From the NCBI GenBank assembly GCA_964628035.1, contig CAZVPI010000001.1, forward strand, positions 558,001 to 622,000: a stretch of DNA of 64,000 nt, in the 5' to 3' direction. The notes below the pieces were generated by a model, which saw nothing but the letters and a program-made list of their open reading frames with translations, did no database searches and had not been told where the DNA came from. Every line of letters begins with the position of its first letter. The stretch's first letter is position 1. A program made the position numbers and the translations under genes. Positions 1 to 6,933 of the stretch are shown here, one piece after another. The stretch is from UBA2199 sp964628035. GTDB lineage: Bacteria; Acidobacteriota; Aminicenantia; UBA2199.

Positions 1-1
1 C

Positions 2-1027
2 TACTGCCCGTCGATCGAGGACAAGGTGGTCAAGTTCCCCGGCCGTGACCGCCATCCCATCTACCTGGAGCCCGAGGGGCTGAACAGCAAGGAGATCTAC
101 GTCAACGGCCTCTCTTCCAGTCTGCCGGTCGAGGCGCAGCGGCTGATCCTCGCCGCCATCCCCGGCCTGGAGCGTGCGCGCATGATGCGCCCGGCCTACG
201 CCATCGAGTACGACGCCATCCAGCCCACGCAGCTGCTGGCCAGCCTGGAGAGCCGCGCCGTCGCCGGCCTGTTCTTCGCCGGCCAGGTGAACGGCACGTC
301 GGGCTACGAGGAGGCGGCCGGCCAGGGGCTGATGGCCGGGGTCAACGCCGTGCTCAAGGTCCGCGGCGAGCCTCCTTTCGTGCTCGGACGGCAGGAGGCC
401 TACATCGGGGTCATGATCGACGACATCGTCCGCCGCGGCGTCGATGAGCCCTACCGCCTGTTCACCGCCCGCGCCGAGTACCGCCTGCAGCTCCGCGAGG
501 ACAACGCCTTCGAGCGGCTGGGCGGCCACGCCCTGCGCCTGGGCCTGGTCGCGCGGAACGAGCACGACCGCCAGCTGCGGCGCCTGGAGCGCTGCCAGCG
601 GCTGATCGCCCGCCTGCAGGAGCGGCGCGCCCCCGGCGCCGGCGGCGAGACGCTGGCCCGGCTGCTCAAGCGCCCGGAGATGACGCTGGCGGGCCTGAGG
701 GAGATCTCGCCGCAGGACGTGCCCGAAAAACTGGCGCCTGCCGATGCCGCCTATGTCGAGGCCTGCGTCAAGTACGAGGGCTACGTGGCCATCCAGCGGC
801 GGGAGGTGGCCCGCATGGGCAGGCTGGAGAAAACGGCCATACCCGTCGGCCTGGACTACGGCCGCATCGAGGGGCTATCGACCGAGATCCGCCAGAAGCT
901 GGCCAGGGCGCTGCCGAAAACGCTGGGCGCGGCGGCGCGCATCCCCGGCGTGACGCCGGCGGCCGTGTACGCCATCGGCGTCCACCTGGCCTTGAAAAAA
1001 AAGCTCCGCGATCCGGAGGAGGCTTAG
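2..1027 (+). CDS. mnmG: tRNA uridine-5-carboxymethylaminomethyl(34) synthesis enzyme MnmG (GidA), 3' part
   Basis: C-terminal 341 residues of the FAD-dependent enzyme that, with MnmE, installs the carboxymethylaminomethyl group on wobble U34 of some tRNAs. The frame is open from the left edge (YCPSIEDK precedes the first internal GTG), so the true start lies outside the window. Family-typical stretches are visible: GQVNGTSGYEEAAGQG, then FTARAEYRLQLREDN, and the helical C-terminal domain ending with LDYGRIEGLSTEIRQKL and IPGVTPAAVYAIG. The gene ends with TAG. Truncation is only a window effect; the visible part looks intact. Confidence 0.96.
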   Translation, partial: YCPSIEDKVVKFPGRDRHPIYLEPEGLNSKEIYVNGLSSSLPVEAQRLILAAIPGLERARMMRPAYAIEYDAIQPTQLLASLESRAVAGLFFAGQVNGTSGYEEAAGQGLMAGVNAVLKVRGEPPFVLGRQEAYIGVMIDDIVRRGVDEPYRLFTARAEYRLQLREDNAFERLGGHALRLGLVARNEHDRQLRRLERCQRLIARLQERRAPGAGGETLARLLKRPEMTLAGLREISPQDVPEKLAPADAAYVEACVKYEGYVAIQRREVARMGRLEKTAIPVGLDYGRIEGLSTEIRQKLARALPKTLGAAARIPGVTPAAVYAIGVHLALKKKLRDPEEA

Positions 1028-1130
1028 TTCTTCTCTTACCGCCGGGCGGCAGGGAAAGCATCCTTCCCAGCAGCCGCGGGTCGTCGGGAAACTGCCCGAC
1101 CCCGGGCAGGCGCTTCAGCAGCTCGGCCGG

Positions 1131-1844
1131 TCAGTCGCCGCCGCCGAGGGCGAGGGCGAGCCCCAGCCAGAGCTCGGTCGCATCGTTGACCTCGTCCAGC
1201 AGCGGGATCATGACATGGAGCGACGGGGTCAGCCGCGCCCGGCCCAGGGAAAGGGGAACGGCGGCGTAGAAGGACAGGTCGGAAAAACCGGTCTTCTCGA
1301 TGTACTGCCGGCTGTTGAACCCCAGGGCGCCCCCCGTTTCCAGGACCGCCTTCTCCCCCAGGGCCCACTCGTGGCTGCCGCCGAGGCTGGCGTACAGGCC
1401 GCTGCCCAGGTTGAAGTCGTAGTAGACCGAGAGCTCGGGAGAAAGCGGCAAATCGCCCCAGGCCAGGGTGGCGAAGAGTTCAGGGGACGTGGCGTCCCGG
1501 ACACGGAAATCCTCGGCGAACCAATAGCCGTAGAGGGTGACTCCGGCCGAGAGTTCCCAGCCCTCGGGCATGGCGAAATCGTAGGCCAGGCTCACATCGA
1601 CCTCGTTGGCCCCCTTGTATTCTCCCCATTTGGCCAGGGCGAAGCTTGCCCACAGGCCGACACGGAAACCGCCCTCGCCCAGGGTGATGTCGGCATAGGG
1701 CTGAAGGGCGGGACGGTTTTGCGGCAGCAGGTCGAATCCCCGCCAGACATAGCGGCTGACCAGGTCGATGCCGCCCGAGACCTGCGCCGGCAGCGGCGAC
1801 AGGGTGACGGCCAGGGCGCACAGCAGCAGAAAGGCTTTTTTCAT
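1131..1844 (-). CDS. Putative outer-membrane beta-barrel protein (TorF/Gcw_chp-like)
   Basis: 237 residues with a clear signal peptide (MKKAFLLLCALAVTLSPLPAQ). The mature part starts VSGGIDLVSRYVWRGFDLL; the SRYVWRG opening is typical of the TorF/Gcw_chp group of putative porins. The rest alternates polar and hydrophobic residues with many Gly and aromatic positions (GVTLYGYWFAEDF, LSVYYDFNLGSGLYASLGG) and closes with strand-like LWLGLALALGGG, as expected for a small beta-barrel. It is a monocistronic gene convergent with mnmG. The start is supported by a GGAGGAGG stretch just upstream. The transported substrate is unknown; the family call rests on the N-terminal motif and overall pattern. 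Confidence 0.75.
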   Translation of the reverse strand: MKKAFLLLCALAVTLSPLPAQVSGGIDLVSRYVWRGFDLLPQNRPALQPYADITLGEGGFRVGLWASFALAKWGEYKGANEVDVSLAYDFAMPEGWELSAGVTLYGYWFAEDFRVRDATSPELFATLAWGDLPLSPELSVYYDFNLGSGLYASLGGSHEWALGEKAVLETGGALGFNSRQYIEKTGFSDLSFYAAVPLSLGRARLTPSLHVMIPLLDEVNDATELWLGLALALGGGD

Positions 1845-1939
1845 GCCTCCTCCTCGGGCGCCGCGGCGCGCCCGGCCTCATTCTAACATACCCGCGCGCG
1901 GGCGGCGGCCGGCGACATGCGGAATCATGCCGCATCTGC

Positions 1940-1945
1940 TACAAT
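1940..1945 (+). promoter_or_regulatory. Candidate -10 box (TACAAT) for the M16 pair
   Basis: TACAAT ends six bases before the ATG at 1952, so transcription would begin at or next to the start codon. No convincing -35 hexamer is seen at 16-18 bp. No Shine-Dalgarno sequence precedes the gene, which fits a leaderless message. Same geometry as ftsK, ntpE and folK in this window. Confidence 0.45.
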
Positions 1946-1951
1946 GGCGCC

Positions 1952-3340
1952 ATGAAGAGCCGACCCCCCCACGCCCTGGCGGTGATCCTCCTTGCCGGCC
2001 TCGCCCGCCTCCTCGCCGGCGCCGACGCCCCTCCCGCCTCCGCCTATTTCGTTCTGGACAACGGCCTGCAGGTGCTGCTGCAGGAGAAACGCGGCATGCC
2101 GCTAACCGGCATCGCCCTGGCCATCGACCTGGGCGCCAAGGACGAAAAGGAGGGGGCCAGCGGCTACGCCCACCTGCTCGAGCACATGCTGCTGTTCGGC
2201 GACGGCGCCGAAGCCGGCAGCGAGGAGCGCCTGAGCGCCCTGCGCGGCCGCGGGGTCGAACAGAACGCCCATACCGACCACGACCTGATGACCTTCGAGA
2301 TCTCCTGCCCGGGCGCCGAGAGCGCCTGGGCCCTGGAGCAGGTGCGCCAGGCGGTTTTTTCCCCCCGTTTCCTGTCCCCGCGGCTCGAGGCCGAGAAGCG
2401 CATCATCGCCGAGGAGCTCCGGCAGCGGCGCGATGACCCGGCCGGGTTGGGGCGCCTGCTGGTCATGGAGCGCCTGTTCGCCGGCCATCCCTACGGACGG
2501 TCGGTCTTCGGCGAGGGCGACGCGGTCGCCGCCGCTTCGGTCGAATCGCTGCAGGCTTTCTGCCGGCCGCACCTGGTCCCCGATCGTTGCGCCCTGGCCG
2601 TCGTCGGCGATTTCGCCCTGGCCGACATCAAGGCCGAGGTGCGCCGGAACTGGGGCGCCCTGGTGCGGGGCGAGACCGCTGCCGTTGAATTGCCCGAGGC
2701 GGGGCGCCTGGAGCGGGGGGTCGAGGACGAAGTGGAGCTCGATGTCGACGGCTGCCACCTGTTCATCGGCTGGCGCGCCCCGGCGTTCAACGATCCCCAG
2801 CGCCTTCCCTTCAGCCTGCTGGTCCACCTGCTGGGAGGAGGCTTGAATCCGTTGCTGAACGGCATCCTGCGCGGCGGGCGCCCCCTGGTCGACAGCGTGC
2901 GCATGAATTACTACCCCTTGCGCGCCGGCGGCGTAGCCCTGCTGCACATGACGCTGGAACGGCGCAACGTCCGCGCCGCCAAGGGCGAGGTCGTCTCCTT
3001 CCTGAGCCGCCTCGGTTCCTTCCTGTTCAGCCCTCAGGACGCGCCGCCGCGGCTGCGCGCCGGGATGCTGGACTATCTGGGCAGCGCCAAGAACCAGATG
3101 GAGTACGGCAACGCCAGCTTCCGCGAATCGGCCCTCAACCTGAGCGTGGCCAGCGCCCGCTTCCTGCTGCTGAACCGCAATCCCGTCTCCGGCTCGTTCC
3201 TGGATAGCGTCGGCGGCGTCTCCTCGGCCGACCTGCGCCGCGCCGCCGGCCGCTTTCTCAGCGGCAAGAAGTGGGTGGCCGTGCTCGTCACCCCGCTGCC
3301 CCAGGCGGCCCGGGTTGCCGGGAACGAGGCAAGGCCATGA
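1952..3340 (+). CDS. M16 family zinc metallopeptidase, catalytic subunit
   Basis: 462 residues with an N-terminal signal sequence (ALAVILLAGLARLLAGADA), so probably periplasmic. The inverted zinc motif HxxEH is present as HLLEH (residues 74-78) with the distal glutamate in IIAEELRQ (about 154), so the zinc site is complete. The C-terminal M16 half lacks the usual Arg/Tyr substrate-binding motif: LRGGRPLVDSV replaces the family pattern LR.k.GLaYsv. The stop overlaps the start of the next gene (ATGA at 3337-3340), and that gene has the reverse pattern. The two products probably form an M16B-type heterodimer degrading peptides in the envelope. Start chosen at the ATG after TACAAT. Confidence 0.9.
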   Translation: MKSRPPHALAVILLAGLARLLAGADAPPASAYFVLDNGLQVLLQEKRGMPLTGIALAIDLGAKDEKEGASGYAHLLEHMLLFGDGAEAGSEERLSALRGRGVEQNAHTDHDLMTFEISCPGAESAWALEQVRQAVFSPRFLSPRLEAEKRIIAEELRQRRDDPAGLGRLLVMERLFAGHPYGRSVFGEGDAVAAASVESLQAFCRPHLVPDRCALAVVGDFALADIKAEVRRNWGALVRGETAAVELPEAGRLERGVEDEVELDVDGCHLFIGWRAPAFNDPQRLPFSLLVHLLGGGLNPLLNGILRGGRPLVDSVRMNYYPLRAGGVALLHMTLERRNVRAAKGEVVSFLSRLGSFLFSPQDAPPRLRAGMLDYLGSAKNQMEYGNASFRESALNLSVASARFLLLNRNPVSGSFLDSVGGVSSADLRRAAGRFLSGKKWVAVLVTPLPQAARVAGNEARP

Positions 3341-4662
3341 TGCGCAGGCTCCTGCTGCTGGCCCTCATGCCGGCGCTGCTGGCGGCCGCCGCCCCGGAAA
3401 AGCCGCCGCCCTGGCGCCTGGGCCCCCCCCCCGCCGAGTTCGTCCTGGGCAACGGCCTGCGCGTGGTCGCGCAGCGCGACGACCCGCTGCCGATCACCGT
3501 GGTGCAGCTGTGGATCGGCGGCGGCGACCGCGACGATCCCCGTGACAAGCCCGGCCTGGCCTACCTGACCGCGCGCCTGTGCCTGGAGGTGACCCAGGCC
3601 AACATGCTGCAGAGGCTGGTCGACTTCGGCTCGTCGTTTTCGCTCGACGTGGGCGGTGACGGCATCCTCGTCACCGTCCGCTCGCTGAGCCGCCACCTGG
3701 ACGCCACCCTGGACGTGCTGGCGGCCATGCTGAACGAGCCGCTCTTCACCGACGTGCGCATCGACGGCGTCAAGGGGCTCATGCGCTCCCTGCAGAAACA
3801 GGAGGGCGACGACGCCTTCAGCCTGCTGGGCAAGGCCGCGGCGAAGGCTTTTTACGACCGCCCGGCCTACGGGGCCTCCCGCTTCGGCAGCGAGGAATCG
3901 CTGCGGCGCATCGGCCGCAGGGACATCCAGGAGTTTCACCGCGCCCATTACGCGGCCGGCAACATGGTCGCCTTCGTTGCCAGCGACCTGGGGGCGGAGG
4001 AGCTGCGCCCGCTCCTGGAACGCCGCCTGGGCCGTTTACCGGCCGGGCCGCGGCTCGACGTCCGTCTGCCGGAGGCCGTCACGCCGCAAGACCGGGGGTT
4101 GAAGCTGGAACGGCGCACGAGCCAGTCGCTGGTCGCGGTCGTCGCCTCCCTGCCGCCGCCCGCCGCCGGCAACCTGGCGGCGGCGGTCCTCCTGGAGTCT
4201 TGGCTGGGCCGCGGCATCGGCAGCCGGCTATGGGCCCTGCGCAGCCGCGCCGGTCTGGCCTACGGCTTGGGAACCGAGCTGTGGCCCAACCGCGGCGGCA
4301 TGCTCTTCGGCGTCTACCTGCGCACCGAGAGCGGCCGCCTGGACGAGGCCAGGACCGCGCTGGAAAAGCTCCTGCTCGAGGTCCGTGAACAGGGGATCGA
4401 CGAGGCCGGCCTGGCCGCGGCCAAGGCCTATGCCCGCGCCGTCCACTGGCGGCAGAACGAGTCGCGCGAGCGCCGCGCCGCCTTCCTGGCCTTCCTGGAG
4501 GGGGCCGGACAACCGTGGCGCCTGGCCGGCGATTTCGCCGTCGCCCTGGATGGCGTGGGCGTCGAGGAGTTCAATTCCCTGGTCCGGTCGGCGCTGGATC
4601 CCGAGGGCTGGCTCAGGATCGAGATCGGCCCGGCAGCCGGTACAAATTCCGGTGACAAGTGA
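3337..4662 (+). CDS. M16 family peptidase-like protein, non-catalytic partner
   Basis: 441 residues from the ATG overlapping the upstream stop; signal peptide MMRRLLLLALMPALLAAAA. The segment aligning with HxxEH reads YLTAR (residues 76-80), so all three zinc-site residues at this motif are replaced and the subunit should not bind catalytic zinc. The Arg/Tyr motif is present in the C-terminal half (LRSRAGLAYGLGTELW). Known M16B proteases pair one subunit carrying HxxEH with one carrying R/Y, which is the division seen here. The TGA stop (4660-4662) is the first three bases of a TGACAGA unit in the repeat array that follows. Confidence 0.88.
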   Translation: MMRRLLLLALMPALLAAAAPEKPPPWRLGPPPAEFVLGNGLRVVAQRDDPLPITVVQLWIGGGDRDDPRDKPGLAYLTARLCLEVTQANMLQRLVDFGSSFSLDVGGDGILVTVRSLSRHLDATLDVLAAMLNEPLFTDVRIDGVKGLMRSLQKQEGDDAFSLLGKAAAKAFYDRPAYGASRFGSEESLRRIGRRDIQEFHRAHYAAGNMVAFVASDLGAEELRPLLERRLGRLPAGPRLDVRLPEAVTPQDRGLKLERRTSQSLVAVVASLPPPAAGNLAAAVLLESWLGRGIGSRLWALRSRAGLAYGLGTELWPNRGGMLFGVYLRTESGRLDEARTALEKLLLEVREQGIDEAGLAAAKAYARAVHWRQNESRERRAAFLAFLEGAGQPWRLAGDFAVALDGVGVEEFNSLVRSALDPEGWLRIEIGPAAGTNSGDK

Positions 4663-4861
4663 CAGAAGCGGAAATGAACTCGGCTTGCGGCCGACGGTGT
4701 AAGGCGTACCGCTGACCGCAGTCGGGAAGAATCGAAATGCCAGATTCCAAGCACCCCTTTCCCATTCTGCCAACCAAGGCTTGGTGGTGCTTGGTGCTTA
4801 TTCGGACTTTGGAGCTTGGAATTTGCCTGGCCCTATGCCGTTCGCCGTGCGCCCCGTTCCA
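4653..4861. repeat. Nested inverted heptad element (copy 1)
   Basis: Fills the 253-bp gap between the M16 partner and the beta-CASP gene. It opens with TGACAAG, TGACAGA (4653-4666), which contains the upstream stop codon. From 4681 to 4729 seven units stay in 7-bp register, beginning CGGCTTG, CGGCCGA, CGGTGTA. The inverted counterpart lies at 4834-4861 (units TATGCCG, TTCGCCG). Between them is a second inverted pair of CTTGGNN type, with left arm around 4744-4778 and right arm around 4780-4826. No protein-coding signal is seen inside. Confidence 0.75.
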
Positions 4862-4915
4862 TACTCCTCGGGCGTCAGCCCTTGCAATTGGCCTGACAGT
4901 GGGATATAAAAAAGA

Positions 4916-6322
4916 ATGGCCATAACCTTCTTCTCCCACGGCGCCTGCCGCGAGGTCACCGGGTCCAAACACTTCCTGGAGATCGGCGGCCGGCGGCTGC
5001 AGATCGACTGCGGCATGTTCCAGGGGCGGCGCGACGAGTCCTACCGCAGGAACCGCGAGTTCCCCCTGGACCCGCGCTCGGTCGAGGCCCTGATCCTGAC
5101 CCACGCCCATTTTGACCATTCCGGCGCCCTGCCCATCCTGGTCAAGGGCGGCTTCCGGGGCAACATTCATTCCACCTCCGCCAGCCGCGACATCGCCCAG
5201 ATCATCCTGCTGGACAGCGCCAACATCCAGCAGAAGGACTTTGAATACATCAGGGAGAAGGCGGAAAAGTATCCCGAGCGAAAGCTCACCGTCTACGAGC
5301 CGCTGTACAACGCCGAGGAGGCGGTGGCCGCCATCGGCAATTTCGTCACCAGCAATTATCATCGGCCTTTCCGGCCGCTCGACGGAGTCGAGGCCGAGTT
5401 CTTCGACGCCGGCCATATCCTGGGCGCGGCCACCGTCCACCTGACGCTGCCCGGGGGCCTGCGCATCGGCTTCAGCGGCGACCTGGGCCGGCCCGGGCTG
5501 CCGATCATCCGCGACCCCGAGCTGCTGCCGCCCATGGACTACCTGGTCCTGGAGTCGACGTACGGCAACCGCCTGCACCGGTCGATCGGCCTGGCCGGCG
5601 AGGAGCTGGCGGCGATCCTGCACAAGGCCCGGGAGCGGGGCGGCAAGGTCATCATCCCCGCCTTCACCATCGAGCGCACCCAGGAGCTGATCTACATCCT
5701 CCACACCCTGCAGCTGGAGGGCAAGGTCCCCAAGCTGCCGGTCTTCATCGATTCGCCCATGGCGGTCAACGCCACCGCCATCTTCAAGGTCCATCCCGAA
5801 TGCTTCGATGAGGAGACCGTCGAGCGCTTCACCAGCGCCAACCGCGACCCCTTCGGCTTCGACAACATCCGCTACGTGACCTCTACGGCCGAGTCGAAGG
5901 AGATCAACGCCTTCCAGGGACCGGCCGTCATCATCTCCGCCTCGGGGATGGCCGAGTCGGGCCGCGTGCTGCACCACCTGATCCAGCACATCGAGAAGCC
6001 CGAGACGCTCATCGCCATCGTCGGTTTCATGGCCGAGAACACCCTGGGCCGGAGACTGGCCGAGAGGGCCAAGACGGTCAACATCCTGGGGCGCACCTAT
6101 ACGGTCAACGCCGAGATCCACACCTTGAACGCCTTCTCGGCCCATGCCGACTACGCGGAGATCCTCGCCTGGCTGGAGCGCCACGACCTCAAGCCCCTGA
6201 AGAAGGTCTTCCTGGTCCACGGCGAGGACGAGGCGCTGGCCAGCCTGCGCGACAAGCTGCTGGCGTTCGGCATCCCGAGCGTGGAGATCGTCGAAACCGG
6301 CGCCATGTACGGGCTGGACTGA
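4916..6322 (+). CDS. Beta-CASP metallo-beta-lactamase-fold RNase (CPSF/RMMBL family)
   Basis: 468 residues. The metallo-beta-lactamase core carries HAHFDHSGALP (motif II HxHxDH), the later D of FSGDLGRPG and the histidine of FDAGHILGAATVHL. The beta-CASP insertion contains TIERTQELIY and FIDSPMAVNATAIF, and the C-terminal RMMBL part includes SAHADYAEILAW and KKVFLVHGEDEAL. These proteins are zinc-dependent RNA endo/exonucleases related to CPSF-73 and bacterial YsgF-type enzymes. Likely start is ATG 4916, directly after a short A-rich stretch; no strong Shine-Dalgarno sequence. It is followed after 24 bp by the YgjP-type gene on the same strand. Confidence 0.93.
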   Translation: MAITFFSHGACREVTGSKHFLEIGGRRLQIDCGMFQGRRDESYRRNREFPLDPRSVEALILTHAHFDHSGALPILVKGGFRGNIHSTSASRDIAQIILLDSANIQQKDFEYIREKAEKYPERKLTVYEPLYNAEEAVAAIGNFVTSNYHRPFRPLDGVEAEFFDAGHILGAATVHLTLPGGLRIGFSGDLGRPGLPIIRDPELLPPMDYLVLESTYGNRLHRSIGLAGEELAAILHKARERGGKVIIPAFTIERTQELIYILHTLQLEGKVPKLPVFIDSPMAVNATAIFKVHPECFDEETVERFTSANRDPFGFDNIRYVTSTAESKEINAFQGPAVIISASGMAESGRVLHHLIQHIEKPETLIAIVGFMAENTLGRRLAERAKTVNILGRTYTVNAEIHTLNAFSAHADYAEILAWLERHDLKPLKKVFLVHGEDEALASLRDKLLAFGIPSVEIVETGAMYGLD

Positions 6323-6346
6323 GGGGCCGCCCAGCGCGGGAACGCC

Positions 6347-6883
6347 ATGGAAACGGTCGACCTGGACGGAATCCCCTGCCGCGTGGTGCGGCGCGGCGGC
6401 CGGCGCGTGCGCGTGGCCTTCCGCCAAGGGCGCTTCAGCGTGATCCTGCCCCGTCATCTCGACCCGCTGCCGGTCATCGAGCGCTGCCGGGAATGGATCC
6501 TGGAGAAGCACGAATGGTTCCGCAGCCAGCGCCTGCTGGCCGAGGAGCTGCCCCTGCGGCGGCGCGGCAACGAGGAGTTCGTCGCCCTGGTGCGCGACCT
6601 GAGCGGCCGCTATTCGGCCATGCTGGGGGTGAAGCCGCTGGGCGTCGGCTTCCGGCGCATGAAGAGCAAGTGGGGCAGCTGCAGCTCGCGGGGCAAGGTG
6701 AACCTCAATACCTGGCTGCAGGTCCTGCCCGACGACCTGGTGGCCTATGTCTTGTTTCACGAGCTGGCCCACCTGCGGGTGCGCGACCACGGCCCCGGCT
6801 TCAAGACCCTGATCGAGGCCGGGTTCCCCGGGCGGCGCGACCTGGACCGCCGGCTCAAGCTCTACAGTCTGCGACTTCTCTGA
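6347..6883 (+). CDS. YgjP-type M48-like zinc metallopeptidase (DUF45)
   Basis: 178 residues. The zinc motif HExxH appears as HELAHLRVRDHGPGF, with the third ligand histidine in the RDHGPGF part. The WGSCSSRGKVNLNTWL block upstream is diagnostic of the YgjP/DUF45 family. The N-terminal half (CRVVRRGGRRVRVAFRQG) matches the beta-rich start of these proteins. Physiological substrate is unknown; family members are cytoplasmic, often next to restriction or DNA-processing genes, which is not the case here. Downstream of the beta-CASP RNase by 24 bp and probably co-transcribed; the strong ftsK promoter begins 13 bp after its stop. Confidence 0.9.
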   Translation: METVDLDGIPCRVVRRGGRRVRVAFRQGRFSVILPRHLDPLPVIERCREWILEKHEWFRSQRLLAEELPLRRRGNEEFVALVRDLSGRYSAMLGVKPLGVGFRRMKSKWGSCSSRGKVNLNTWLQVLPDDLVAYVLFHELAHLRVRDHGPGFKTLIEAGFPGRRDLDRRLKLYSLRLL

Positions 6884-6896
6884 GGCCTGCTCCGGC

Positions 6897-6925
6897 TTGA
6901 CTTGGCGGGGGCGGGCGACTATACT
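6897..6925 (+). promoter_or_regulatory. Sigma70-type promoter of ftsK, leaderless geometry
   Basis: TTGACT (6897-6902), 17-bp spacer, TATACT (6920-6925). The ATG of ftsK is at 6934, eight bases after the -10, so the transcript would carry a leader of only one or two bases. No ribosome-binding site is present in between. Confidence 0.8.
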
Positions 6926-6933
6926 TTCGCCCG

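Noticed and set aside
1083..1100. Terminator after mnmG
   Set aside because: GTCGGG and CCCGAC pair around a six-base loop, but the stem is short and no T-run follows; too weak to list.
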